Assembly: GCF_001718195.1 (NCBI RefSeq)
Contig: NZ_MCNV01000020.1
Coordinates: 90,727-154,726 of the forward strand
Source: Paraburkholderia nodosa
GTDB taxonomy: Bacteria > Pseudomonadota > Gammaproteobacteria > Burkholderiales > Burkholderiaceae
Length of the DNA: 64,000 nt
Direction of reading: 5' to 3'
Position 1 is the first letter of the stretch. The number at the start of each line of letters is the position of its first letter. The translations under genes and the position numbers were made by a program. Below the pieces are notes generated by a model that was not told where the DNA came from, did no database searches, and worked only from the letters and a program-made list of their open reading frames with translations. This document shows positions 6,988 to 16,165 of this stretch, one piece after another.

Positions 6988-7841
6988 GCTTCGTTCTCCT
7001 GTTGATAAGCGGGGTGCCAGCGCAGCGCCACGCGTTCGAGCGACTTCGCAAGCCAGTCGGCGAGCTTGCCGAGCGCCGCATAGAGCAGGATGCCGACCAC
7101 CACCACATCGGTTTGCAGGAATTCGCGCGCGTTCATCGTCATGTAGCCAATGCCCGACTGCGCGGAGATCGTTTCGGCGACGATCAGCGTCACCCACATC
7201 AGCCCAAGCGCAAAGCGCACGCCGACGAGAATCGATGGCAACGCCCCCGGCAAAATCACCTCGCGATAGAGCGCGAAACCCTTGAGCCCATAGCTGCGCG
7301 CCATCTCGACGAGATTGGCGTCCACCGAGCGGATGCCGTGAAACGTATTCACGTAGACGGGAAAGAACACGCCCAGCGCCACGAGAAAGACTTTCGCCTC
7401 CTCGCCAATGCCGAACCACAGAATCACGAGCGGAATCATGGCGAGCGCCGGGATATTGCGGACCATCTGCACGGTCGAATCGAGCGCGGTTTCCGCGGGC
7501 TTGAAAAGCCCGGTAGCCAATCCGAGCACGAGCCCGATGCCGCCGCCGATCGCGAACCCCGAAAGCGCCCGCCACGTGCTCACGCGCACGTCCGCCCACA
7601 TTTCGCCCGACTCGATCAGCGACCAGGCCGCCCGCACCACGGCGAGCGGCTCGGGCAGCACGCGCGTCGAAAGCGCGCCGCTCCTGGCGGCGATCTCCCA
7701 GATCACGAGCACCGCCAGCGGCACTAGCCAGGGCGCGAGCCGCCGCCGGCTCGCCCGCACGAATCTCCGCGCGGCGCGCAGCGCACCGCCTGCGGTGGTG
7801 CGATCGCGCGCGGGTGCGGCCCTTACTACGGATTGCGTCAT
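6984..7841 (-). CDS. ssuC: Aliphatic sulfonate ABC transporter permease
   Basis: This is an inner-membrane protein of about 285 residues with six predicted helices. A basic N-terminus precedes the first helix (WLVPLAVLVIWEIAARSG). The EAA loop that docks the ATPase is visible around EMARSYGLKGFALYREVILPGALPSILVG. The start is taken as MTQSVV (7841); MEDATM at 7856 is possible. It lies between ssuD (38 bases upstream) and ssuB (overlapping), as expected for ssuDCB. Confidence 0.93.
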   Translation of the reverse strand: MTQSVVRAAPARDRTTAGGALRAARRFVRASRRRLAPWLVPLAVLVIWEIAARSGALSTRVLPEPLAVVRAAWSLIESGEMWADVRVSTWRALSGFAIGGGIGLVLGLATGLFKPAETALDSTVQMVRNIPALAMIPLVILWFGIGEEAKVFLVALGVFFPVYVNTFHGIRSVDANLVEMARSYGLKGFALYREVILPGALPSILVGVRFALGLMWVTLIVAETISAQSGIGYMTMNAREFLQTDVVVVGILLYAALGKLADWLAKSLERVALRWHPAYQQENEA

Positions 7842-7879
7842 CGTTGCATCCTCCACGATTGCTGCCGTTCTCCAGCGCC

Positions 7880-9037
7880 TCAGCTCTGGCTCACTTTCGG
7901 CAGATAGTGATTCCCGACCACTTCGCCGAAAGGCCCCGAAAGGGGGCCGCCCGCGCCCTTCGCCGTGCGCCCAGGCAGCAGCGGGAACACGAGTTCCGCA
8001 AACCGGTAGGATTCCTCGAGATGGGGATAGCCGGACAAGATGAACGTCTCGATGCCAAGCTGCGCGTATTCCTTCATGAGCGCGGCCACCTGTTCAGGAT
8101 TGCCGACGAGCGCCGTGCCCGCGCCGCCGCGCACGAGGCCCACGCCAGCCCACAGGTTCGGATACACCTCAAGGTCCTTGCGCGTGCCGCGCTTGCCGCC
8201 GTGCAGCGCGGCCATGCGGCGCTGGCCTTCCGAATCCATCTTCGCGAATGCGGCCTGGGCGCGCGCAACCGTCTCGTCGTCGAGGTGGCTGATGAGCTTG
8301 TCGGCGGCGGCCCACGCTTCGTCTTCGCTCTCGCGCACGATCACGTGCAGGCGAATGCCGAAGCGGATCGTGCGGCCGTGCTCGGCGGCGCGCGCGCGGA
8401 TGTCGGCGATCTTGCGCGCGACGGCTTCGGGAGGCTCGCCCCACGTCAGATAGGTGTCGATGTGCGCGCCCGCCATGGCGTGCGCGGCCGGCGACGAGCC
8501 GCCGAACCACAACGGCGGATGCGGATGCTGCGCTGGCGGATACAGCACTTTGCCGCCCACCGAGCGCAGATGTCGCCCCTCGAAATCGATCGCCTCGTTC
8601 GCGTGCGATGCGGCGAGCAGCTTGCGCCAGATATGTAGGAACTCGTCGGTGATTTCGTAGCGCGTGTCGTGATCGACGAAGAGGCCATCGCCTTCCAGCT
8701 CGGCCGTGTCGCCGCCCGTCACGACGTTGATGAGCAGACGGCCATTGGAGAGCCGGTCGAACGTCGCGGCCATCCGTGCGGAGAGTGCCGGCGACGAGAG
8801 GCCGGGGCGGATCGCCACGAGGAACTTCAGGCGCCGTGTCGCGGCGATGAGGCTCGACGCCACGACCCACGCGTCCTCGCACGAGCGCCCGGTAGGCAGC
8901 AGGACGCCTTCATAGCCGAGCGTATCGGCGGCGGCGGCGATCTGCTGGAAATACGCGAGATCGGCCGCGCGCGCGCCCTGGGTCGTGCCCAGATAGCGGC
9001 TGTCGCCGTGGGTCGGGATGAACCAGAACACATTCAT
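7880..9037 (-). CDS. ssuD: FMNH2-dependent alkanesulfonate monooxygenase
   Basis: This 385-aa enzyme cleaves alkanesulfonates to aldehyde and sulfite with O2 and reduced FMN. It begins MNVFWFIPTHGDSRYLG, the classical SsuD start, with AGGAG on the coding strand just before it. Cys53 in LPTGRSCEDAW matches the conserved Cys54 of E. coli SsuD. The segment FGGSSPAAHAMAG and the His/Arg-rich C-terminus (SGYPHLEESYRF) also agree. The flavin reductase SsuE and binding protein SsuA that normally precede it are absent here and must be supplied elsewhere. Confidence 0.96.
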   Translation of the reverse strand: MNVFWFIPTHGDSRYLGTTQGARAADLAYFQQIAAAADTLGYEGVLLPTGRSCEDAWVVASSLIAATRRLKFLVAIRPGLSSPALSARMAATFDRLSNGRLLINVVTGGDTAELEGDGLFVDHDTRYEITDEFLHIWRKLLAASHANEAIDFEGRHLRSVGGKVLYPPAQHPHPPLWFGGSSPAAHAMAGAHIDTYLTWGEPPEAVARKIADIRARAAEHGRTIRFGIRLHVIVRESEDEAWAAADKLISHLDDETVARAQAAFAKMDSEGQRRMAALHGGKRGTRKDLEVYPNLWAGVGLVRGGAGTALVGNPEQVAALMKEYAQLGIETFILSGYPHLEESYRFAELVFPLLPGRTAKGAGGPLSGPFGEVVGNHYLPKVSQS

Positions 9038-9447
9038 GCATTGCTCCTGCCTGGAAATTCGAAACGAATCGGGTGACTGCCGGCCAGCGAGCACGCGCGG
9101 GCACGCCGCGCAAGCGAATGCGCCGCTCGTGGCTCGATTGAGAGGATTCGACAGCAGACGGAATGCGCCGGCGCGTTCCCCGTGCGCCTCGCGAGAGCGC
9201 CCGGCGACGGCGGCGCCGTCTTCATGGGGAACCAGTCTAGGGACCGCTCGCACCCTTTAGAACGATTTTTTTGAGCTTAGGTTTTCCACTTTCGTGCTTT
9301 ACCCGACGCTTTAGCGTACGGTGCGCCTCGCGCGCACCGCGCGCCGATATAATGGCGCACGCACCCACAAAAACACCGGCACGCCGCGCGCATCACGCTC
9401 CATAAGGCGCGTTGCGCAGCGAGGCCAAGAAGCTCTCGCACGATTCC
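9038..9447. other. Intergenic region between ssuD and a membrane protein gene
   Basis: This 410-base divergent gap should hold the ssu promoter (leftward) and a rightward promoter. A good -10 box TATAAT lies at 9348-9353, with a weak -35. No gene or relic of ssuE or ssuA was recognised in any frame. Confidence 0.45.
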
Positions 9448-9873
9448 ATGCAAAAACTGATTCTGCCGTTCGTATCCGGCTTTCTCGCGTCGCTCTTCTT
9501 TCGCGAAGCGACGCTCGCGCTCCTGCATGCCGCCCAGGTCATCGACGCGGCCGGATTTTCGACGAACCCATTCCAGCCGCTCGGGCTGCCCGAGTTCCTC
9601 GTGAATGCGATCTGGAGCGCCATCTGGGCCGTGCTGATGGCGTGGCTGCTGCGCGTGTCGCCTTCGCGGCCCGCGCCGTGGGTTCAGGCCTTCGTGTTCG
9701 GCGGCATCGTCCTCACTGCGGCTATGGTGTTCGTCGTCGATCCTCTGCGCGGCATCTGGCCGACCGGCAACATGCTGCCGCGGCTTGCCACGGGCTTCGC
9801 CTCGAATGCGATGTGGGGCTGGGGCGCGCTGGTTTTCATGCGCGCGTTCATGAGCGAAACGGCCGAAGACTGA
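9448..9873 (+). CDS. Hypothetical inner-membrane protein (141 aa)
   Basis: The start MQKLILPFVSGFLASLFF (9448) opens directly into a hydrophobic helix. Four membrane segments can be read: residues 3-20, about 52-68 (IWSAIWAVLMAWLLR), about 77-95 (AFVFGGIVLTAAMVFVV) and about 113-131. The loops are short. No enzymatic motif is visible. The family is not recognised; it seems to be a lone conserved membrane protein, with a convergent gene downstream. Confidence 0.75.
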   Translation: MQKLILPFVSGFLASLFFREATLALLHAAQVIDAAGFSTNPFQPLGLPEFLVNAIWSAIWAVLMAWLLRVSPSRPAPWVQAFVFGGIVLTAAMVFVVDPLRGIWPTGNMLPRLATGFASNAMWGWGALVFMRAFMSETAED

Positions 9874-9967
9874 CTGCGCCTGCGGGCCGTGCGCAATGCG
9901 CGGCCCGCGTTTTCCCACCGCGCTTTCCCCCTCACACCTCCTCCACTGCTCCCTCGCGCCAGCCAGC

Positions 9968-11125
9968 TCAACCGATGAGTTCGCGCAGCGGGTGCTCCAT
10001 CAAGCGCCAAGGGCTCTCGAACATCCGCTCGACGTCTTCGCGGCGCACGTCTTCGATATTCGCGAAGCGCCAATGCGGTTGATTGTCCTTGTCGATGATG
10101 CGCGCGCGGATGCCCTCCAGCACGTCGCCAATCGCGAAGCTCGAGCGCGTGAGGTCGAGGTCGCGGCGCAGGCAGTCGGCCATCGTGCCCTCCGCGCGCG
10201 AGACCACCTCGAGCGACACCGCCATGGAAAGCGGCGAACGCTCGCGCAGAACGTCCACCATCTGCCCGGCCCATTTTGCCTCGTCGCCCGCGCGCGCATG
10301 GCGAGCGGCTTCGAGCGATGCCAGCATGGCCGGCACATCGGCGAGCGAGAAATGCTGGTCGATCCAGCCGCGCACCGCGGCCAGCGACGATCCTTCGGCG
10401 AGTCGCCGCAATTCGGGCGCGGGCAGCGCCGCCTGGCGCATGCGCGCGACCACTTCCGCGCCGCTCGCAAACGGCTCGCTCTCCAGCGCATCGAGCAGCG
10501 CCGGCCACGCAGACTCGTCGAGCGACGCATCGGCCAGGCCCGCATACACGGCGCTCGCCTGATCGAGCGTCTCGCCTGTCACCGCGAGATACCGGCCGAT
10601 CGCGCCAGGCGTGCGCGCGAGGAACCAGCCCATGCCGACATCGGGAAAGAGGCCGATGCGCGTCTCCGGCATCGCCATGCGCGTGGTCGGATCCACGAGC
10701 CGCAGCCCGCCCGTGCGATGCGCGCCCTGCGAGATGCCCATGCCGCCGCCCATGACCACGCCGTTGAGCATCGCGATGTACGGCTTCGGAAACGTGAAGA
10801 TGGCGTGGTTGAGGCGATATTCGTCGGCGAAGAACGTGTCGAGCGCCGCCTGGTCGCCCGCGCGGTACGACTCGTACAAAAAGCGAATGTCGCCGCCCGC
10901 GCAGAACGCGCGCGGGTGGCGCGTACGCACGATCACCGCGAGCACGCCCGGGTCGTCGCGCCAGCGATCGAGCGCGGCGTGCATCGTGCGGACCATGGCG
11001 GTGGTGAGCGCATTGAGCGCCTGCGGGCGCTCGAGTTCGATATAGCCGATGCGGTTCGCTACGCGCGTAAGCACGTGCGAGTCGGCGTCGGCTGCGGTCG
11101 GGCTTGCGTTGGCTTCGTGTGACAT
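9968..11125 (-). CDS. 3-hydroxyisobutyryl-CoA hydrolase-like enzyme of the crotonase family
   Basis: This 385-aa protein has the crotonase core: GYIELERPQALNALT, the oxyanion-hole segment FCAGGDIRFLYE, a second oxyanion segment NGVVMGGGMGISQGAHR, and the catalytic region MAMPETRIGLFPDVG. The long C-terminal half (ending WRLMEHPLRELIG) is typical of 3-hydroxyisobutyryl-CoA hydrolases rather than short enoyl-CoA hydratases. It would act in valine degradation in the cytoplasm. The start MSHEAN (11125) is favoured over MPIAMSHE. A TetR regulator gene lies 72 bases upstream on the same strand. Confidence 0.9.
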   Translation of the reverse strand: MSHEANASPTAADADSHVLTRVANRIGYIELERPQALNALTTAMVRTMHAALDRWRDDPGVLAVIVRTRHPRAFCAGGDIRFLYESYRAGDQAALDTFFADEYRLNHAIFTFPKPYIAMLNGVVMGGGMGISQGAHRTGGLRLVDPTTRMAMPETRIGLFPDVGMGWFLARTPGAIGRYLAVTGETLDQASAVYAGLADASLDESAWPALLDALESEPFASGAEVVARMRQAALPAPELRRLAEGSSLAAVRGWIDQHFSLADVPAMLASLEAARHARAGDEAKWAGQMVDVLRERSPLSMAVSLEVVSRAEGTMADCLRRDLDLTRSSFAIGDVLEGIRARIIDKDNQPHWRFANIEDVRREDVERMFESPWRLMEHPLRELIG

Positions 11126-11197
11126 GGCGATTGGCAAGGCAGAACGATGAGCGGCGCCTGAATCGGGCGAGGCGCGATCACAGGCACTCTGAGGCTA

Positions 11198-11911
11198 TCA
11201 CGACGCCACACCGGGCGCTTGCGCGGCCGGCGACGCAGCCGCAGCGGCGCGCGCGCCGAACCACGCATCGAGCGTGGCGTCGATCAACGGACCGGGCGCC
11301 GCGTGCTCAGAGCCGGCACGCGCGAGCGTGAGCATCACCGCGCCGTGCAGCGTGGCCCAAAGCGACTGCGCAAGCAGGGGCCCATCGACATGCGCCCCGC
11401 TTGGCGGCGTCAGCACGGACAGCGTCGCGGCAAAGAGTTGTGCGCCGCAGGCCGGCGCAGCGCCGGCCTCAGGCTCGCCCGCCGCCTCGGCCAGCGCGGC
11501 GCGATGACGGCGTGCGGCCGGTCCCACGTGCTCTGCGCGCGTCTTGTGCGCCATGAAGATGAGTTCGTAAGTCTGCGGATGGTCGCAGCCGTACGCCACG
11601 TATGCATGCGCGAGGGCATGAAGCCGCTCGCGCGCGTCGGCGATCAGCCCGAGCGGTTCGAGCTGCGCAAGCAGTTGCGCGTAACATTCGCGGCCGAGCG
11701 CCTCGGCAATCTCGTCGCGGCCGGCGAAATAAAGATAGAGGGACGCAGGCGAATAACCGATCGCGTCGGCGATCTTGCGCATGGAGAGCGCGGCGAGCCC
11801 GTCGCGCATGACGATGCGGCGTGCAGCGTCGAGGATGCGCTCGCGCTGATCGTGCGCGCGTGCTGCGTGCCTTGCGTGGAGTTCGCGGTCCTTGCGTTCG
11901 ACGATGCTCAT
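11198..11911 (-). CDS. TetR/AcrR family transcriptional regulator
   Basis: This 237-aa regulator has an N-terminal HTH at residues 20-65: ERILDAARRIVMRDGLAALS, then IADAIGYSPASLYLYFAGRDEIA. The C-terminal ligand domain is helical with a TetR_C_33-like stretch (AHAYVAYGCDHPQTYELIF). The start MSIVERKD (11911) was chosen over a 77-residue upstream extension without coding character. It sits just upstream of the acyl-CoA hydrolase gene and may control it; a fatty acid or CoA ligand is a guess. Confidence 0.88.
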   Translation of the reverse strand: MSIVERKDRELHARHAARAHDQRERILDAARRIVMRDGLAALSMRKIADAIGYSPASLYLYFAGRDEIAEALGRECYAQLLAQLEPLGLIADARERLHALAHAYVAYGCDHPQTYELIFMAHKTRAEHVGPAARRHRAALAEAAGEPEAGAAPACGAQLFAATLSVLTPPSGAHVDGPLLAQSLWATLHGAVMLTLARAGSEHAAPGPLIDATLDAWFGARAAAAASPAAQAPGVAS

Positions 11912-11987
11912 GACGACGCTAGCCAGTTGCGGCAACCGAAATTTCCCGTGACGCCCGTGCGGGGCGTGCCTGACTACGCGTACAAGC

Positions 11988-12272
11988 CTACGAGTCCAGG
12001 CGTCCGGGGGGAAAGTGACCGCTCTTGAGCAGCACCGGCGTGCCGTTGCTGAGTTCGAGATGGGCGCGCGCCACAGCTTCGATGCGCGATCGGCCGGCGT
12101 CGAACGCCTGCATCCACGCGTCGCGGTTCGCGGGCAGCGCACCGAAATGGTCCTCGAGCGCCTCGACGGAAATCGCGCAGGGAACGCGTGTGCCGTCGAC
12201 GAGCGCGGGAAAGACCACGGTCAGATTGGCGTCGCGATAGAGCGGCGCGTCGGCGGGAAAACGAATGATCAT
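11988..12272 (-). CDS. DUF1488-family protein (94 aa)
   Basis: The product MIIRFPADAPLYRDANLTVV with VFPALVDGTRVPCAISVEAL and the C-terminal VLLKSGHF fits the small DUF1488 family found in Proteobacteria. It has no signal peptide. The start at 12272 follows a GGGG stretch; ATG at 12284 adds four residues. The function of the family is unknown. Confidence 0.78.
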   Translation of the reverse strand: MIIRFPADAPLYRDANLTVVFPALVDGTRVPCAISVEALEDHFGALPANRDAWMQAFDAGRSRIEAVARAHLELSNGTPVLLKSGHFPPGRLDS

Positions 12273-12416
12273 GTCCAGCCCCAATGGGGAAAATCAGCAG
12301 AAAGCACTGCCGCCGGAGGACGACGCGGTGCACGGCGGTAACCGGCCATGTTACGCGCAGGGCGCAATGTCTGGCGCGAATGTGGCCAGTGCGGTGGCCG
12401 GTTCGGCCGCCGTCTT

Positions 12417-12764
12417 TCAATGCGCCTGCATCTTCGAGAACAGATTCAGCACGACCACGCCGGCCACGATGAGCCCGAGCCCGAGCACGGCCGGCAGATC
12501 GGGCACCTGCCGATAGAGCGCCATCGCCACGAGCGTAATGAGCACGATGCCCACGCCCGACCACACTGCATAGACGATGCCCACCGGCAAACTGCGCAAC
12601 GTGAGCGAGAGCCCGTAGAACGCGATGCCATACCCCACCACGACGATCGCCGACGGCACGAGCCGCGTGAAGCCATTCGACGCGCGCAACGCAGAAGTGG
12701 CGATGACTTCCGCGACGATCGCGATGACGAGCCAGGCCCAGGCCGAGAACGGAGGAATGCGCAT
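12417..12764 (-). CDS. Small multidrug resistance (SMR) family transporter
   Basis: This 115-aa inner-membrane protein has four helices. The essential Glu of helix 1 is present in WLVIAIVAEVIATSALRAS, the SMR hallmark used for proton/drug exchange. The motif GIAFYGLSLTLRSLPVGIVYAVWSGVG matches EmrE/SugE-type proteins. Dimeric drug/proton or guanidinium export is known for the family; the substrate here is unknown. It begins four bases after the stop of the UPF0303 gene, so the two are cotranscribed. Confidence 0.93.
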   Translation of the reverse strand: MRIPPFSAWAWLVIAIVAEVIATSALRASNGFTRLVPSAIVVVGYGIAFYGLSLTLRSLPVGIVYAVWSGVGIVLITLVAMALYRQVPDLPAVLGLGLIVAGVVVLNLFSKMQAH

Positions 12765-12768
12765 CGTC

Positions 12769-13266
12769 TCAGACCTTCGCGAGCGCGAGCTGCGCGTAGT
12801 CGGCGTTGAGTTGCGCGCAGAGCGCTTCGACTACCAGTTCGTGATCGGCGCGCTGCGGCAGGCCCGAGACCGTGATCGAGCCGATCACGCCCGTACCCTC
12901 CACCGTGAGCGGAAACGAACCGCCATGCGGCGCGAAATCGGCGATCGGCAGGCCGTGCTTGTCGGCAAGCGTCGAACCGGTTTGCTGCATGCGCAGGCCG
13001 ATCGCATAGGAGCTGCGCCGAAAGTGCTCGACCACGCGCGACTTGCGGCGCACCCAGTCGGCATTGTCGGGCGTGGCGCCGTCCAGCGCGCAAAAGAAGA
13101 GCTGCTGGCCGAAGGTGCGCACATCGATGGCGACGGGCAGCGCGCGGGCGCGCGCGAGTTCATGCAGATGCGAGCCGAGCTGCCAGGCACGATCGGCGTC
13201 GAAACGCGGAAACACCAGCGCATGCTCTTGCGCGGCTATCGATTGCAGATCGATGGGAATGTCCAT
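12769..13266 (-). CDS. UPF0303 / heme-degrading-domain-like protein (165 aa)
   Basis: The start is MDIPIDLQSIAAQEHALVF (13266). The sequence with VAIDVRTFGQQLFF, WVRRKSRVVEHFRRSSYAIG, FAPHGGSFPL and GVIGSITVSGLPQRADHELVV fits the GlcG/HbpS-like fold family annotated as UPF0303. No signal peptide is present, so it is cytoplasmic. The biochemical role is not established. It forms a two-gene operon with the SMR transporter. Confidence 0.88.
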   Translation of the reverse strand: MDIPIDLQSIAAQEHALVFPRFDADRAWQLGSHLHELARARALPVAIDVRTFGQQLFFCALDGATPDNADWVRRKSRVVEHFRRSSYAIGLRMQQTGSTLADKHGLPIADFAPHGGSFPLTVEGTGVIGSITVSGLPQRADHELVVEALCAQLNADYAQLALAKV

Positions 13267-13454
13267 GGAAGAGGCAAATGAGGCGCAGTGCGTTGTCGCA
13301 GTGCGTTGTACAAGGCAACGGCGCAGCGTGAACATCGCGAAGAGCGTGCACGGCGCCGAACGAGCCCCGATTCTATCCTGACGATTCAAGAAGCCATCCA
13401 CGCGTGTCCTGCAAACTTTTTGCAAACGCGTGGAAAGGCGCTCGTCATTTGTTG

Positions 13455-13483
13455 TTGCAACGCGGCGCGAACTGTCATATAAT
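13455..13483 (+). promoter_or_regulatory. Sigma-70 promoter of tRNA-fMet
   Basis: The -35 box TTGCAA (13455-13460), a 17-base spacer and the -10 box TATAAT (13478-13483) end 15 bases before the tRNA. Confidence 0.8.
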
Positions 13484-13498
13484 CTTTTCTTCGACGGA

Positions 13499-13575
<77 letters not shown>

Positions 13576-13586
13576 GCAGAATTCGA

Positions 13587-13620
13587 AAGGGTTACAGGTC
13601 ATTGGCCTGTAACCCTTTTT
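13587..13620 (+). terminator. Rho-independent terminator of tRNA-fMet
   Basis: A 13-bp stem (AAAGGGTTACAGG and CCTGTAACCCTTT) is followed by a T run. Confidence 0.92.
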
Positions 13621-13721
13621 CCGTTTACGCCTCTTCCAGGCGCGGTCTTCCCATCGCTGGGCACATGAGCGAAGCCGCTGAGCGGTGATAAACTCGCATC
13701 ACCCATCCCCCTATCGTGCCC

Positions 13722-14267
13722 ATGAAATTCTGCTCGACTTGCGGTCAGGCGGTCAGCCTGCTCATTCCGCCCGGCGACAATCGCGAACGCTACGTCTGCT
13801 CACACTGCGGCACCATCCACTATCAGAATCCGCGCAACGTGGTCGGCACGGTTCCGGTCTGGGAAGACAAGGTGCTGTTGTGCCGCCGCGCGATCGAGCC
13901 GCGCTACGGCTACTGGACGCTGCCCGCCGGCTTCATGGAGATGGGAGAGACGACCGCCGAAGCCGCGGCACGCGAAACGCTCGAGGAAGCCGGCGCGCGC
14001 GTCGAGGTGCAGAACCTCTTTTCACTCCTGAACGTGCCGCGTGTGCATCAGGTGCATCTGTTCTATCTCGCGCGCCTGCTCGACATCGATATCGCAGCCG
14101 GCGAGGAAAGTCTCGAAGTGCGGCTTTTCGACGAGCACGAAATTCCCTGGGACGACATTGCGTTCCCAACGGTCGGGCAGACCCTGCGCTGTTTCTTCGC
14201 CGATCGCCAGTCGGGCAGCTTCGGGCTGCACACCGGCGACGTCCTGCGCTCGCTGCGCGACGGCTGA
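13722..14267 (+). CDS. Nudix hydrolase with an N-terminal zinc ribbon (181 aa)
   Basis: The N-terminus has two Cys pairs (FCSTCG and YVCSHCG) forming a zinc ribbon, as in NudC-like and ADP-ribose pyrophosphatase-like Nudix proteins. The Nudix box is complete: GFMEMGETTAEAAARETLEE followed by AGA, with the REUxEE core for Mg2+. It should hydrolyse a nucleoside diphosphate derivative (for example a dinucleotide or ADP-sugar); the exact substrate cannot be read. The start MKFCSTCG (13722) is preferred over a GTG six bases upstream. aat starts 26 bases downstream. Confidence 0.9.
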   Translation: MKFCSTCGQAVSLLIPPGDNRERYVCSHCGTIHYQNPRNVVGTVPVWEDKVLLCRRAIEPRYGYWTLPAGFMEMGETTAEAAARETLEEAGARVEVQNLFSLLNVPRVHQVHLFYLARLLDIDIAAGEESLEVRLFDEHEIPWDDIAFPTVGQTLRCFFADRQSGSFGLHTGDVLRSLRDG

Positions 14268-14293
14268 TCGCCCTTCTAACCAAGCCCGCGACG

Positions 14294-15058
14294 ATGGTCC
14301 CCTGGCTTTCGCCCGACGAACCGTTTCCCGCCGTCGAGCGCGCACTCGGCGCGTCGAGCGGCGCGCCAGGCCTGCTCGCCGCGAGCGCGGACCTGTTGCC
14401 GTCACGCCTCATCGATGCCTACCGGCGCGGCATTTTCCCGTGGTACTCGGACGGCCAGCCGGTGCTCTGGTGGAGCCCCGACCCGCGCATGATCCTGCGC
14501 CCCGACGAATTCAAGGTCTCACCCTCCTTCAGGAAAACGCTCAAGCGTGTGCTGCGTGAGGACGCGTGGGAAATTCGCGTCGACAACAATTTCGCCGCCG
14601 TGATGCGCGCGTGCGCGAACGCGCCGCGGCGCGGCCAGCGCGGCACGTGGATCACCGGCGACGTGATCGACGCCTACTCCACCCTGCACCGCGTGGGCGA
14701 TGCGCACAGCGTCGAGGCCTGGTTCGGCGGCGAGCGTGTGGGGGGCCTCTACGGCGTGGCGCTCGGCACGATGTTCTTCGGCGAGTCGATGTTCGCTTCC
14801 ATGACCGACGCGTCGAAGATCGCGCTCGCGGCCCTCGTCGCGCATCTGCGCCGTCACGGCGTCGAGTTGATCGATTGCCAGCAGAACACCGCGCATCTCG
14901 CCTCGCTCGGCGGGCGCGAAATCTCGCGCAAGGCGTTCATCGCCCACGTGCGCACGCACGTGAATGCCGCGCCCATTCCCTGGAAGTTCGACAAAGCCGT
15001 GCTCGCCGATCTGCTCGGCGGCAGGGGCGCGCCAGACGAGTTCTTGCCCGCAGCGTGA
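14294..15058 (+). CDS. aat: Leucyl/phenylalanyl-tRNA--protein transferase
   Basis: This 254-aa cytoplasmic enzyme adds Leu or Phe from aminoacyl-tRNA to proteins with N-terminal Lys or Arg, marking them for ClpS/ClpAP. The family motifs are clear: AYRRGIFPWYSDGQPVLWWS, PDPRMIL, SVEAWFGG, GVALGTMFFGESMF, and IDCQQNTAHLASLG with REISR near the C-terminus. The next rightward gene, bpt, encodes the complementary transferase for N-terminal Asp and Glu, so both entries to the bacterial N-degron pathway sit together. Confidence 0.96.
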   Translation: MVPWLSPDEPFPAVERALGASSGAPGLLAASADLLPSRLIDAYRRGIFPWYSDGQPVLWWSPDPRMILRPDEFKVSPSFRKTLKRVLREDAWEIRVDNNFAAVMRACANAPRRGQRGTWITGDVIDAYSTLHRVGDAHSVEAWFGGERVGGLYGVALGTMFFGESMFASMTDASKIALAALVAHLRRHGVELIDCQQNTAHLASLGGREISRKAFIAHVRTHVNAAPIPWKFDKAVLADLLGGRGAPDEFLPAA

Positions 15059-15312
15059 ATGGCAGGCGAGCGGCAAATGAGTGGCACATGAGCGGCGTAT
15101 GATCGCTCGCGTGCGAGCTTGCGACAGCCCACGCAATTCGATGGATACATGTTCGGCGTCAATGTTAGACTGAATAGCGAACCCATCGCAGCCCGGCCTT
15201 CCCTGGCACGCCATGTGCGGCTCGCCGTGTGGCCTGGCAAGGCTTGCGCGTGAGGCTGGGTGCGCGACGCGCGCGCCACGCGACGATCCGAACTGCTACG
15301 AGAGCTGCCAAC

Positions 15313-16086
15313 GTGACGCATCCAAACGAGCTGCCGCTTTCACCGCTTTCCGCGCTGCAATTCTATGCAACGGCGCCCTACCCCTGTAGTTACCTGGAGG
15401 GGCGCATCGCGCGCTCGCAGGTGGCAACGCCCAGTCATCTCATCAACTCCGACGTCTATACCGATCTCGTGAAGGCCGGCTTCCGGCGCTCGGGCGTGTT
15501 CACCTATCGCCCCTACTGCGATGGCTGCCGCGCGTGCGTGCCGGTGCGTGTGCCGGTCGAGCGCTTCACGCCGAGCCGCACGCAGCGTCGCGCGTGGAAG
15601 CGGCACGGCGCGCTCGTCGCCACGGTCGCGCCGCTGCACTACGACGAGGCGCATTACGCGCTCTACATGCGCTATCAGTCCGCGCGCCACGCGGGCGGCG
15701 GCATGGATCGCGACAGCCGCGACCAGTACGAGCAGTTCCTGCTGCAAAGCCGGATCAACTCACGGCTGGTCGAATTCCGCGAGCCGGACCCTGCTCATCC
15801 GGACGAGCCCGGCGCGTTGCGCATGGTGAGCATGATCGACATCCTCGGCGACGGGCTCTCGTCGGTCTACACGTTCTTCGACCCGGACACGCTCCACACG
15901 AGCTACGGCACCTACAACATCCTCTGGCAGATCGAGCAGGCCCGCAGCCTTCAGCTGCCTTACGTGTATCTCGGCTACTGGATCCGCGAGAGCCCGAAAA
16001 TGGCCTACAAGGCGCACTTTCAGCCGCTCGAAGGGCTCTTCGACGGCGCATGGGCGCCACTCACGCCGCTCACGCCCGAAGCCTGA
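15313..16086 (+). CDS. bpt: Aspartate/glutamate leucyltransferase
   Basis: This 257-aa enzyme transfers Leu to N-terminal Asp or Glu. The start is the GTG of (M)THPNELPLSPLSALQFY (15313), known from related Burkholderia proteins, rather than an ATG frame 84 bases upstream. The Cys-rich motif YRPYCDGCRACVPVRV, the segment SARHAGGGMDRDSRDQYEQF and the C-terminal GNAT-like part (YLGYWIRESPKMAYK) are all present. It lies 254 bases after aat and 79 bases before pyrD on the same strand. Confidence 0.95.
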   Translation: MTHPNELPLSPLSALQFYATAPYPCSYLEGRIARSQVATPSHLINSDVYTDLVKAGFRRSGVFTYRPYCDGCRACVPVRVPVERFTPSRTQRRAWKRHGALVATVAPLHYDEAHYALYMRYQSARHAGGGMDRDSRDQYEQFLLQSRINSRLVEFREPDPAHPDEPGALRMVSMIDILGDGLSSVYTFFDPDTLHTSYGTYNILWQIEQARSLQLPYVYLGYWIRESPKMAYKAHFQPLEGLFDGAWAPLTPLTPEA

Positions 16087-16165
16087 GCCTGCGGCGCATC
16101 GCCCAGGGTCCGCGTTACCGCTAAAATAGCGGGTTCCCATTTTCTGGCGCCCGCGCCTTCTTCCC

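Noticed and set aside
6988..7599. Upstream extension of the ssuB frame
   Set aside because: It lies wholly over ssuC in another phase; ssuB starts at the ATGA overlap (6987).
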